In this document: positions 50,555-59,219 of the stretch, in pieces
How positions within the stretch are numbered: the stretch's first letter is position 1
How the letters are laid out: each line of letters opens with the position of its first letter
Source of the DNA: Candidatus Gastranaerophilales bacterium
GTDB taxonomy: Bacteria > Cyanobacteriota > Vampirovibrionia > Gastranaerophilales > Gastranaerophilaceae
Reading direction: 5' to 3'
DNA: 64,000 nt
Assembly (NCBI GenBank): GCA_947587615.1
Contig: CANPYC010000004.1
Coordinates: 1 to 64,000 of the forward strand
The notes under the pieces: generated by a model
Databases searched by the model: none
What the model was told of the DNA's origin: nothing
The model's input: the letters and a program-made list of their open reading frames with translations, nothing else
Translations under genes and position numbers: made by a program

Positions 50555-51395
50555 TTGCAAGTTCTTTTACAAAGTTTGGTACGCAAAAAGCGGCGCAATG
50601 AAGCTTTCTATTGTAAATCTTACAGGTCTTTTCAATATTTTGCGCTCTTTTTTCATCAATTTTATTATAGTCATAAGGTATTTCAACATCTTCACTGCAA
50701 AAACCCCAAGACCAGTATCCTCCGGGGTATGTCGGCATTGGACCCGTGTAGGGAGCAACATTTTTAAACACTTTTCTTAAAAGTTTATATGTTTTTTTCA
50801 TGTTTTCGCTCTGACCAAAAGGGCCTTCTGTTTGAGGTGTAACAATTCCGCCTTTTTTTAGAGCACGCTTAACATTATTATAGAAGTTTTCGTTAAACAA
50901 CCCTTCCCCGGGGCCTATCGGGTCTGTTGAATCAATTAAAACAACGTCATAAACATTTTCTTTATCTTTTATAAAGTCAATTGCATCTTGAATTAAAACG
51001 CTAACTTTTTTGTTATTTAATTCGCAAGAAACACTTGGGAAGAATTTTTTTGAAACATCAACCACCATGCCGTCAATTTCAACCATGTCAATATGTTTAA
51101 CGCTTTCATACTTTAAAAGTTCTCTTACCGTTCCGCCGTCACCACCGCCTATTACAAGAATGTTTTCAGGATTTTTATGCGTCAGCATAGGAATATGAAC
51201 AATCATTTCATGATAGAAAAACTCGTCACGCTCCGTTACCATCATTAACCCATCCAGAGTTAAAACATTTCCAAAAGCTCGAGAGTGAAAAACATCAACT
51301 TTTTGGAAGTCAGATTTATTTGAAAATAAATCTTTATCTTTTTCAATAGCTATTCCAAACCCTTCAGGGGTAATTTCATGGTATAATTCAGTCAT
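50544..51395 (-). CDS. speE: Spermidine synthase
   Basis: Transfers the aminopropyl group from decarboxylated AdoMet to putrescine. The 283-aa protein has GGGDGGTVRELLK for binding the decarboxylated AdoMet, VLIDSTDPIGPGEGLF for putrescine contact, and the C-terminal YPGGYWSWGF. The length is normal. It is the first of a three-gene minus-strand run (speE, aroA, HEPN-like). Its partner speD is present at 62320-62766, so the window carries both specific steps of spermidine formation. Confidence 0.94.
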   Translation of the reverse strand: MTELYHEITPEGFGIAIEKDKDLFSNKSDFQKVDVFHSRAFGNVLTLDGLMMVTERDEFFYHEMIVHIPMLTHKNPENILVIGGGDGGTVRELLKYESVKHIDMVEIDGMVVDVSKKFFPSVSCELNNKKVSVLIQDAIDFIKDKENVYDVVLIDSTDPIGPGEGLFNENFYNNVKRALKKGGIVTPQTEGPFGQSENMKKTYKLLRKVFKNVAPYTGPMPTYPGGYWSWGFCSEDVEIPYDYNKIDEKRAQNIEKTCKIYNRKLHCAAFCVPNFVKELANGK

Positions 51396-51470
51396 TTTAA
51401 TTCCTTCTTTTTGCTTAAACTTATTTTATAATTATACAAAAAAATCAACTATTTTGTTATAATTATTTTA

Positions 51471-51767
51471 ATGAAAAGTAAAAACAAAATATTAGATTCA
51501 ATCGAGGAGTTTATAGCCCTGCCTTTGTCAATTTTAAAAAACAGGGTTATTCAAATAACAGGTTTTAAATCTGATTTTGTTTCATCGAAATCAATTGATA
51601 TTGAGCTATCTGACGATACAATTCATATTAACTGTATAAATTCAGAAAATGCTTATAATATTTTAAGCAGTGTGATTTTTAAACGCCAGCAAAGAAAAAA
51701 AGCGCTATTAAAACAAAAAGAAGAAGAAAATAAAAAAAACGAAAACGCAGTTCTGTTGAAGAATTAG
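51471..51767 (+). CDS. Small hypothetical protein, 98 aa
   Basis: Unrecognised, soluble. The middle has a strand-like SIDIELSDDTIHINC stretch and the C-terminal third is a lysine/glutamate coiled tail (RKKALLKQKEEENKKNEN). It stands alone, divergent from speE, and ends in TAG. A direct-repeat region follows. Confidence 0.45.
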   Translation: MKSKNKILDSIEEFIALPLSILKNRVIQITGFKSDFVSSKSIDIELSDDTIHINCINSENAYNILSSVIFKRQQRKKALLKQKEEENKKNENAVLLKN

Positions 51768-51776
51768 GTCTTTTGT

Positions 51777-52021
51777 TTATGGTTTATGGTTTTGAAATTT
51801 TTAAAGTATGAAGTATGAAGTAAAAATAAAACTTACTTTATGCTTGGTTTTTAATGGTTTATAGTTTATAGTTTTGAAAAAATGAAAGTATGAAGTATTA
51901 AGTTGGTAATCAATTTTTATTAGTTTATACTTTATGGTTTTGAAATTTTTAAACTATGAAGTATGAAGTAGTAAAAACCTTTAGTGATTGACTTTTTATA
52001 CTTCATACTTTATACTTTTAA
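51777..52021. repeat. Imperfect 55-bp repeats upstream of the Fic gene
   Basis: Three related units carry GGTTTTGAAA or AGTTTTGAAA (near 51788, 51870 and 51936) followed by AGTATGAAGTATGAAGT or close variants. A fourth partial copy, TACTTCATACTTTATACTTT, is inverted just before the Fic gene (52001-52021). Spacing is irregular (about 83 and 66 bases), so this is a decayed tandem or palindromic repeat rather than a CRISPR. It fills the 51768-52033 gap. Confidence 0.5.
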
Positions 52022-52033
52022 AATAATAAAAGC

Positions 52034-52936
52034 GTGAACTATAAAGTTATGAAAAAACTCTTATCACAAGCCAAAAAAAGCAGATTAAACCTGATTAAAT
52101 TACTCAAAGTTAAAGGTAATAAAATTGAGCTTATAAATTGGCTCAAAACCGAACTTGCATACACCTCTAACGCTATTGAAGGCAACACCTTAACAAGAAA
52201 GGAAACCCAACTTGTAATTGAGCAAAATTTAACTTCATCCTCAAAACCTCTAAGAAACTACATTGAAGCGGTTAACCATGGCAAAGCTTTTGATAAGGTT
52301 TTAGAGCTTGTTGAAAATAATTCAAATGTTGATGAAAGAATAATGCTTGATATACACAGAATTATTTTAATCGGCTTAGATGATATTAATGCAGGTTTTT
52401 ACAGAAATTACAGAGTCAGAATATCAGGCTCAAGCGTAATTTTACCAAACCCGATAAAAGTTCCGCAATTAATGACAGATTTTTACAATTGGCTTGAAGA
52501 AAATATTGATAGCGAACCTCAAAGCGCTATTGAAGCTCATTTAAAATTTGTTTCAATACATCCTTTTGCTGATGGCAACGGAAGATGTGCAAGGCTTTTA
52601 ATGAATTTATTGCTGCTTAAATATAAATATGCACCTATAATCATAAGACCAACGGACAGGAAAAAATACCTTAATGCCATTGAAAACTATCAACTGAAAA
52701 ATGATTATGAAACATATTTAAAATTTATGTTAAGGCTTTTAAATCGCTCGTTTGATTTTATTATAAATATGCTTGAACCTAAAGAAATTAAAACCGAAGG
52801 TAAGCTCTTAACAATATCAAAATATGCTGAATATAAAGGAGTTCCAACTTCAACAATAAGATATTGGGTAAAAATCGGAAAAATTAAACCCACAAGCTAT
52901 ACCGATTCAGGCTATATGCTTTTTCAAAAAGACTGA
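52034..52936 (+). CDS. Fic-domain protein (AMP-transferase type)
   Basis: Fic enzymes attach AMP or other nucleotide groups to proteins. The 300-aa protein carries HPFADGNGRCARLL with His176 and GNGR at 181-184, the active-site loop, and an N-terminal inhibitory motif S45-NAI-E49-G50 fitting the class II S/T-x3-E-G/N pattern. A MerR-like helix-turn-helix follows at about 262-296 (ISKYAEYKGVPTSTIRYWVKIGKI). The start is GTG 52034 or ATG 52049; no clear ribosome site decides. It stands alone downstream of a repeat region, with no obvious antitoxin gene. Confidence 0.88.
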   Translation: MNYKVMKKLLSQAKKSRLNLIKLLKVKGNKIELINWLKTELAYTSNAIEGNTLTRKETQLVIEQNLTSSSKPLRNYIEAVNHGKAFDKVLELVENNSNVDERIMLDIHRIILIGLDDINAGFYRNYRVRISGSSVILPNPIKVPQLMTDFYNWLEENIDSEPQSAIEAHLKFVSIHPFADGNGRCARLLMNLLLLKYKYAPIIIRPTDRKKYLNAIENYQLKNDYETYLKFMLRLLNRSFDFIINMLEPKEIKTEGKLLTISKYAEYKGVPTSTIRYWVKIGKIKPTSYTDSGYMLFQKD

Positions 52937-52980
52937 AAGTAAAGCTATACTTTAAAATTACCATTTGTTTAAAATTAAAA

Positions 52981-53018
52981 GTGTCGCTTTATATAAATTA
53001 TATAAAGCGACACTTTTT
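52981..53018. terminator. Bidirectional terminator between fic and pgk
   Basis: GTGTCGCTTTATATAA (52981-52996) and its complement at 52998-53013 make a long hairpin (loop effectively within the A/T part), preceded by A residues and followed by T residues to 53018. It serves both convergent genes. Confidence 0.8.
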
Positions 53019-53035
53019 TAAACTTTTAAAATTTA

Positions 53036-54232
53036 TTACTTATCATCAAGTGCTGCAACACCGGGAAGGATTTTACCTTCAATAAATTCTAAAGAAGCTC
53101 CGCCCCCTGTTGAAACGTGAGTGAAATCTTCAGCTTTGCAGAATTTTTTTGCTGCTGAAACACTGTCTCCGCCGCCTATAACAGATGTTGCGCCGTTTTT
53201 AGTAGCTTCAACAATTGCTTCAAGCACTGCTTTTGTACCTTGCGAAAATTTCGGGTTTTCAAAAGCACCGACAGGTCCATTCATAAGAATTGTTTTTGAT
53301 GATTTTAATACATCAGCAAATGCTTTTCTTGAATCCATACCTGCGTCAACCCCTTCAAATCCGTCAGGGATTTCATTAATCTTAGTAAATTTGTTTTCGC
53401 CATTACCTGAAAAGTCGTTTGTAACAAGAACATCTGTTGCCATAACAAGCTTAACCCCTTTATCTTTAGCTTTCTTTTCAATGGCTCTTGCTACATCTAA
53501 TTGGTCATCTTCGCAAATTGAATTGCCGATTTTTCCGCCGTTAGCTTTAACAAAAGTATAAGCCATACCGCCACCTATAATCATGTTATCAACCTTATCA
53601 AGCAAGTTTTCTAAAACACCGATTTTGGATGAAACTTTAGCACCGCCAACAACGGCTGTAAATGGTCTGGTTGGGTTATCTAAAGCTTGAGATAAACATC
53701 TGATTTCTTTTTCCATTAATAAACCCGATACAGCCGGTTTTAAAACTTTAGCAAGTTTAGCTGTTGATGTGTGGTTTCTATGAGCTGCACCAAATGCGTC
53801 GTTAACATAAAAATCGCCAAGTTTTGCAAGCTTGTTTGCAAAAGTCATATCATCATCTTTTGCTTCTTCTGCTTTATAGTATCTGATGTTTTCTAAAAGT
53901 GCCACTTGACCGTCTTTTAAATTTTTAATCATATCGGGGGCATCATCAACATCAGGGATAAACATTACTTCTTCATTGAGCAGTTTTGACATATATTTTG
54001 CAACGGGTGCAAGAGTAAATTCAGGGTTCTTTTCTCCTTTGGGTCTACCTAAGTGAGCCATTAGAATAATTTTTGCACCTTTGTCTTTTAAAAAGTTTAA
54101 AGTAGGTAAAATCGCCTGTATTCTAGTGTCATCAGAAACGTTTTTATTTTCATCAAGAGGAACGTTAATATCAACCCTTACAAGAGCTTTTTTTCCTTTG
54201 ATGTCACCTAAATCTTTAATAGATTTTTTCAT
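53036..54232 (-). CDS. pgk: Phosphoglycerate kinase
   Basis: Glycolytic enzyme transferring phosphate from 1,3-bisphosphoglycerate to ADP. I start it at ATG 54232 (MKKSIKDLGD), with AGGAG at six to seven bases; an in-frame ATG at 54259 is rejected. The 398-aa protein has VRVDINVP for substrate binding, HLGRPKGE, the hinge VLENIRYYKAE, GGAKVSSKI, and the C-terminal GGGDSVSAA nucleotide loop. It is monocistronic, with a terminator on its left. No anomaly is seen. Confidence 0.96.
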   Translation of the reverse strand: MKKSIKDLGDIKGKKALVRVDINVPLDENKNVSDDTRIQAILPTLNFLKDKGAKIILMAHLGRPKGEKNPEFTLAPVAKYMSKLLNEEVMFIPDVDDAPDMIKNLKDGQVALLENIRYYKAEEAKDDDMTFANKLAKLGDFYVNDAFGAAHRNHTSTAKLAKVLKPAVSGLLMEKEIRCLSQALDNPTRPFTAVVGGAKVSSKIGVLENLLDKVDNMIIGGGMAYTFVKANGGKIGNSICEDDQLDVARAIEKKAKDKGVKLVMATDVLVTNDFSGNGENKFTKINEIPDGFEGVDAGMDSRKAFADVLKSSKTILMNGPVGAFENPKFSQGTKAVLEAIVEATKNGATSVIGGGDSVSAAKKFCKAEDFTHVSTGGGASLEFIEGKILPGVAALDDK

Positions 54233-54298
54233 AACAAACTCCTTATCTTGTTTAAACATAAGTTAATTTTAAGATAAAGAAGATTATTGTTCAATAAA

Positions 54299-54571
54299 TT
54301 ATTTTTTTATAAAAAAGTTTTTAATTGCTTCTAAAAAATCTAAAATTAAATTTTTAATAATCGTAAAAAAGCTTTGGTTTTGAATTTCATCTTCAACATT
54401 TTCACGCTCAAAAGAATCTTCAGGGTAGTCTTTTGTAAAAGTAAGAATTTCTTCTTTTTCTTCTTCTGGGTTTCTGCTAAAATAGCCCGTATTACCGCCG
54501 CCGCCCGAGCAAGTCTTTGCGCTGGCTTGAACACTTGATAAATTATTTCCGAAATTTACATCAAATGACAT
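54299..54571 (-). CDS. Small hypothetical protein, 90 aa
   Basis: Unrecognised. The N-terminus has a short glycine patch (SGGGGNTG), the middle is acidic (EEEKEEIL, EDSFERENVEDE), and the end is a hydrophobic helix with basic tip (FFTIIKNLILDFLEAIKNFFIKK). It may be membrane-attached. Alternative frames here are open, so coding is uncertain. It lies 66 bp beyond the pgk start. Confidence 0.4.
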   Translation of the reverse strand: MSFDVNFGNNLSSVQASAKTCSGGGGNTGYFSRNPEEEKEEILTFTKDYPEDSFERENVEDEIQNQSFFTIIKNLILDFLEAIKNFFIKK

Positions 54572-54692
54572 TGGGGAGAACCTTACCTTTTTCTTCTTTC
54601 TACTATAATTATAACACTATTTACAAAATTTTACAAGTGTAGTTTTTTTAATAACTATGGCTTTTTTTAAAATTTTGATTTAGAATAGATAT

Positions 54693-55280
54693 ATGGATAA
54701 TAATAAAACAGTACTATTTGACCCGGGATATGCACCTTTGGTTATAGATTCTTTAGGTCAGATTGGTTATACGTACTATATATTTAACGCTTCAAGTAAT
54801 CTAAAAGCAAAAAGGCTTAATTTTCCTCATGTAATGAGAAAGTTTGAAAATTTAATCCAAACAAACATTGCTTTTTATCTTGGTTGTTTGATGTGGGCAG
54901 CATATATTAAACAGTTTAAAGACTATCAAATTGAAGGTAATAAGCTTTTGGGCGAAGTTTGCGAGCAAAAAGAATACACGGGCGAGCTGGATTTTTTAAT
55001 TGATTTTCTTTCAAATATACTTCCAAAAGATTCAAAATATTACATAAACAAAAATTATGAAGCACCGAAAGAATATATAAACATCCTTGAAACATACAAA
55101 GAACTTCTTATTTTAAACGAAGGTTTTATTTACTGCGATAATACCGATAAAATTAAACTTCCGAAAAAAATTAAAAAAATTACCAAAGAAAATCTTAAAA
55201 AAATTTATAACATTATTCAAGAAGCTATAAAAAATTCAGATATTAATTCTTTGCAAGAAGGCTATAAACTGATATTTTAA
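54693..55280 (+). CDS. Hypothetical protein, 195 aa
   Basis: Unrecognised and soluble. It begins FDPGYAPLVIDSLGQIGYTYYIFN, then a helix-rich body with a hydrophobic patch near 58-70 (AFYLGCLMWAAYI), and a basic C-terminal segment (KIKLPKKIKKITKEN). It converges on a histidine-kinase-like gene with a four-base overlap of stops. Real coding is likely from length and composition, but the role is not readable. Confidence 0.55.
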   Translation: MDNNKTVLFDPGYAPLVIDSLGQIGYTYYIFNASSNLKAKRLNFPHVMRKFENLIQTNIAFYLGCLMWAAYIKQFKDYQIEGNKLLGEVCEQKEYTGELDFLIDFLSNILPKDSKYYINKNYEAPKEYINILETYKELLILNEGFIYCDNTDKIKLPKKIKKITKENLKKIYNIIQEAIKNSDINSLQEGYKLIF

Positions 55281-56035
55281 CTTTTTTTAACTACAAAACC
55301 AAATGTAGAGGAATTATCTTTTTTTGATTCTGCAATGATATCCCAGCTATGCGCTTCGATTAGTTTTTTTGCAATGTTTAAATTTAAACTCATTCCGAGT
55401 TGGTTAAAGTCGCATAAGTTTTTTTTATCTTCAAAAAGACTGCTGATTTTTTCTTTTGTCATATAAACAGACTTATTCTTTGCGCTGAAGGAAATTAAAT
55501 CTTTATTTTCGTTTATCGTAATTTCTATGTTACTGTTTTCAAAGCCGCTTGTAATAGAGCTTGCAAGCAAATTGGAAATAATTTTTTGAATAAGTTTTTT
55601 ATCGGCATTTAGTTTAATATTTTTATCTTTATTTGTTTTAATAATAATATTTTGTTGTTTTTCTTTTGCAAAATTTTCAATCGAAGATAAACAATCTTCA
55701 ATTTGTTTAACTATATCAACATTTTCAAGTTTTAATTGCGGTTTTTGTAATTCATATTTTGATAAAAAAATTGTATTTGAAACAATATCAACTAAAAATT
55801 GATTGGAATTGAATATTTCCAAAAGTACCTTCTTTTGCTCGTGAGAAATTTCTCCTACTTTGTTATTGATAATTAAAGAAAGCATTTGATTTTGGGCTAA
55901 GAGCGGAGTTTTAATATCATGCGAGAGAATGCAGGTATATTTATTAATTTCATTTTGAAATTTTTGATTATATTTAGAGTGCAAATTTTTTAGTTTATCT
56001 TTGTACTTTCTGAGTATTCTTTTTTTAAAAAACAT
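55277..56035 (-). CDS. Soluble histidine kinase-like protein with degenerate ATP site
   Basis: The H-box LSHDIKTPLLAQ places a phospho-acceptor at His39, followed by the dimerisation helix and an ATPase-like end. KIISNLLASSIT keeps the N-box asparagine, but the expected D-x-G-x-G loop reads FSAKNKSVYM, and a normal G2 box is not evident. The 252-aa protein has no sensor or membrane span. It follows the NarL-type regulator by 16 bases, so a partner relation is likely. With weak ATP-site motifs it may be a phosphatase or phosphotransfer partner, or an active but divergent kinase. Confidence 0.75.
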   Translation of the reverse strand: MFFKKRILRKYKDKLKNLHSKYNQKFQNEINKYTCILSHDIKTPLLAQNQMLSLIINNKVGEISHEQKKVLLEIFNSNQFLVDIVSNTIFLSKYELQKPQLKLENVDIVKQIEDCLSSIENFAKEKQQNIIIKTNKDKNIKLNADKKLIQKIISNLLASSITSGFENSNIEITINENKDLISFSAKNKSVYMTKEKISSLFEDKKNLCDFNQLGMSLNLNIAKKLIEAHSWDIIAESKKDNSSTFGFVVKKS

Positions 56036-56051
56036 TTTTAAAAATCCTATA

Positions 56052-56714
56052 TTAAAATATCTTGGCTCTGACAGCTTTAACTGCTGCTTGTACTCTGTCG
56101 GTTGCGGAGAGTTTGTTTAAGATTTTACCTACATGAGCTTTAGCAGTGTTAATTGATACCACCATCTCCTGCGCTATTTGCGAGTTGGTTTTGCCTTCTA
56201 TTATCAGTTTTAGGACTTCCATTTCTCTTTTTGTGAGATTGTTTTTTATGTTTTTTTCCGTGTATAAGTTGTCTAAATCGCAAGCTTCTGGTCTGGGGAT
56301 GGCTGAAAATATTGCTTGGGCTATATTTAAATCGAGTATAATTTTACCGTTTATAGCCATATCTATTATTTTTTTAATGTTAAAATTTTTATTATCCTTT
56401 AAAACATAGCTGTATGCACCACATGAAAGAGAAGCGAGAATCCTTTCTCTGTTTTGATGTGATGTAAAAATAATTACTTTTGTATTGGGATATTTTTCTT
56501 TTATAATCTTTGTTGCTTCAATTCCGTTGATGTCGGGTAATTCAATATCCATCAAAACAATATCGGAGGGCTGTTTTTCCATGTTTTCAAGGCATTCTTT
56601 TGCTGATGAAAAATCTCCCAAAATTTTAAAATTATTGTCGTTTTCAAAAAGTTTTCTGCTCGATATTCGAGTTAGTAAATAATCGTCAACTATATATAAA
56701 GTAACGGGATTCAT
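56052..56714 (-). CDS. NarL/FixJ-family response regulator
   Basis: A 220-aa two-domain regulator. The receiver has acidic Asp10 and Asp11, phospho-acceptor Asp56 (VLMDIELP), and Lys near 106. The LuxR-type helix-turn-helix is at about 155-218 (LTKREMEVLKLIIEGKTNSQIAQEM). The motifs are intact, so phosphorylation is expected. It is encoded directly upstream of the kinase-like protein on the same strand. The regulon is unknown. Confidence 0.9.
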   Translation of the reverse strand: MNPVTLYIVDDYLLTRISSRKLFENDNNFKILGDFSSAKECLENMEKQPSDIVLMDIELPDINGIEATKIIKEKYPNTKVIIFTSHQNRERILASLSCGAYSYVLKDNKNFNIKKIIDMAINGKIILDLNIAQAIFSAIPRPEACDLDNLYTEKNIKNNLTKREMEVLKLIIEGKTNSQIAQEMVVSINTAKAHVGKILNKLSATDRVQAAVKAVRAKIF

Positions 56715-56796
56715 AGCAGCTTATTCCTTAACTTCTCCAAGGCTATGATATAAAAATTACATTTTTTTGTACATTGCCTAGTCGGGCAATAATTAA

Positions 56797-58467
56797 TCAG
56801 TTGAGCGAATTTTTATGTATGAAATTTAATTTAACTTTTTGATTGTATAATTCAAAATCGTCAGGAAATTTTTTTAACCCCGATTCAATTGTTTTAATTG
56901 CGCTATCAATTCCTTTGATGTTAAAATTTGCTTCAGATAAGTCAATGAAATCAATAGCTTTTGCGGGGCGTGATTTTTTAATCTGCTTTAGCTGAGTTAT
57001 TGTTTTTTCTTCATTGCCTTGTAATTTGTATAATTCATATAAATAATATTTATATAATATTCTGTTTTTGTCAAGGTTATTAATTTTTTCAAAATATTTT
57101 AAAGATAAATTTTTGTCTTTAAGCTTTATATAGTTTTTAAAGTACAGTTCATTAACTTCATCGTCAAATATTGACTTATAGCTCATTTGTTCAAGATTTG
57201 ATAAATCTTTTAAAGAATCGGCATAATGAGAACAAATATGGTTTAATTTAGCGCTTTCAATATAATAAGAAGGATTTTTTTCTTTTTCTATGGCGCAAGA
57301 GATAAATTCTAAAGCTTCTTCGTAACTTCCCTGTTTAGCGCAGATTTCAGCAAGCAAAAAAGATACTTCGCTTGTTTCAGTGTTAAGCGTTGTAATTTTT
57401 CTTATAAGCTTCATTGCTTCTTGAGTGTTTCCTGTTTCAATCAAAGAGTAAATATAGCCAAAATATGCTTCGTACATATTGCTATCGGTATTAATCAAAA
57501 TATTAAAATATTCTTTTGCTTTATGATAGTCCTTATTCTCAAGAGCCGCATTCCCTAAAGCCAGAAGCAATTGTTTATTGTTTTGGTTAATTTTATAAGC
57601 TTTTAAGAGAGTATTTGAATAATTTTCATTATCGTTTTTAATTTTATAAATTTTTGCCTGATTTAAAATATTTTGAAAATTATTTTCGCTTTTTTTATCA
57701 ATTAAAATAATTTCTTCTTGAGCTAAATTTAAATCATTATTTTTAATATATAAATCTGTGAGAAAAATTCTTTCATCAATGTCATCATTCTCTTCAAGAT
57801 ATTTTTTTGTTTTTTCTATTGCACTTTTAATATCTCCCTTGTAATATGCTTCAAGAGAATACATTTTGTTTAATTCCTTCGGAGTTTTTGGAATTGTTGT
57901 AATATTAAGCTCTTTAGCTAAATTTGTATTCAAAAGACCGTTGTTATATATTATAGCTTTTGTTAAAAGCTCACAGGCTTTTTTGTCGTCATTTTGAATT
58001 TTGGCTATCCTTGCTTTGATAAAATATGCGCTTGATGATTTCGGATTTAACTTTAACATCATATCCGCATACATATCCGCTTGTTTAATATCTCCGTTTT
58101 CAAAATACATTGATGACATGTCAAAATAATCTTCAAGAGTAGAATCATCAACTTCGCTAAGGGTAATTTTTTCAACATTTCCGTCTTTAAGCGCTAATTC
58201 ATAAGAGGTTTTAAAATTAATCTCTGCTTTTTCTTCGTCCTTCAAGGCTAAATTAGCTAAAGCATAGTAATAGTAGCCTTCTTTATCGTTAGGATTGTTG
58301 TTTATGTAGCTTTCAAGATAAACTTTAGCATCTTTATATTTTTTTTGATTATAAAAATCAATCCCATGCTGAATATTCCAAAAAACGCTTGCAAAGTTCT
58401 TGCCTTGAAGCGATAAAAATAATAAAAATATTATTGTTAAAGTTTTTTTATTTAAAAAGTTAATCAT
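56797..58467 (-). CDS. Exported TPR protein, 556 aa
   Basis: A signal peptide at 1-26 is followed by a long run of TPR units covering almost the whole protein (for example YYYALANLALKDEEKAEINF, then AYFIKARIAKIQNDDKKACELL, and ALGNAALENKDYHKAKEYFN). It should act as a periplasmic or membrane-bound scaffold. Its start overlaps the end of tmk by four bases (ATGA), so the two are translationally linked. No specific partner can be named. The third TPR-rich protein of the window, it differs from the others in being exported and acid-rich. Confidence 0.85.
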   Translation of the reverse strand: MINFLNKKTLTIIFLLFLSLQGKNFASVFWNIQHGIDFYNQKKYKDAKVYLESYINNNPNDKEGYYYYALANLALKDEEKAEINFKTSYELALKDGNVEKITLSEVDDSTLEDYFDMSSMYFENGDIKQADMYADMMLKLNPKSSSAYFIKARIAKIQNDDKKACELLTKAIIYNNGLLNTNLAKELNITTIPKTPKELNKMYSLEAYYKGDIKSAIEKTKKYLEENDDIDERIFLTDLYIKNNDLNLAQEEIILIDKKSENNFQNILNQAKIYKIKNDNENYSNTLLKAYKINQNNKQLLLALGNAALENKDYHKAKEYFNILINTDSNMYEAYFGYIYSLIETGNTQEAMKLIRKITTLNTETSEVSFLLAEICAKQGSYEEALEFISCAIEKEKNPSYYIESAKLNHICSHYADSLKDLSNLEQMSYKSIFDDEVNELYFKNYIKLKDKNLSLKYFEKINNLDKNRILYKYYLYELYKLQGNEEKTITQLKQIKKSRPAKAIDFIDLSEANFNIKGIDSAIKTIESGLKKFPDDFELYNQKVKLNFIHKNSLN

Positions 58468-59117
58468 AAAATCTTATCAACCGCTTTTTTAACATCTTCA
58501 AATACTGCTTCAATCTCTTGATTAGCATTAATCACCTTTATTCTTTGCGGATATTTCTTTGCCAGTTGAAGATAGCCTTCTTTTACCTTTTTATAAAACT
58601 CCGCCCCTTCTTTTTCCAGCCTGTCTTTTGTTGAGCCGAGCCTTTTTTCAAGAGTTTCAATATCTGCGTCAAAAAGAAGGGTTAAATTTGGTTCAAGGTT
58701 ATCTGTTGCAATTCTGTTTAAAAATTCGAGTTCACTTGTGTCAATTCCTCTTGCACAACCTTGATAAGCAAGGGTAGAATCGCAAAAACGGTCGCATAAG
58801 ACAATTTTACCTTCATCCATACTCTTTTGAATAACCGTTTTGCAATGCTGCGCTCTATCGGCTAAATATAAAAAGGACTCGCAAATATCCGCTACATAGC
58901 CTTCATAATGCAGCAAAATTTCTCTTAATTTTTTTCCGATATCAGACCCGCCCGGTTCAAGAGTTGTAATTGTATTATATTTTTTTTCTTTAAGATATTT
59001 ATTTAACAGGTTCATCTGGGTTGTTTTACCGCACCCGTCGCACCCTTCAAAAGTTATAAAAACTCCTGCTTTTTTTGGCTTTTGTCCTGTTTGCTCTTTT
59101 ATTATAGCGCTTTCCAT
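58464..59117 (-). CDS. tmk: Thymidylate kinase
   Basis: Phosphorylates dTMP to dTDP. I choose ATG 59117 because AAGGA lies at the correct spacing. The upstream in-frame ATG at 59141 has no ribosome site and sits in a TATAAT-like sequence. From this start the P-loop GCDGCGKT is at residues 25-32, then LEPGGSDIG, LCDRFCDSTLAYQG (the DR motif), and the LID-like GSTKDRLEKEG. The length of 217 aa is near normal. It overlaps the downstream TPR gene by four bases. Confidence 0.92.
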   Translation of the reverse strand: MESAIIKEQTGQKPKKAGVFITFEGCDGCGKTTQMNLLNKYLKEKKYNTITTLEPGGSDIGKKLREILLHYEGYVADICESFLYLADRAQHCKTVIQKSMDEGKIVLCDRFCDSTLAYQGCARGIDTSELEFLNRIATDNLEPNLTLLFDADIETLEKRLGSTKDRLEKEGAEFYKKVKEGYLQLAKKYPQRIKVINANQEIEAVFEDVKKAVDKIL

Positions 59118-59219
59118 ACTTTTCCTTATGTTTTGATACATATTATATTATAACAATCATCAGCCAAATTTTTTAAAAAAATATATTCTTTTACATTTCT
59201 TTAGCTAAAATTGTTCTAA

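Noticed and set aside
51777-52021. CRISPR array
   Set aside because: Units are imperfect, spacing irregular and one copy is inverted.
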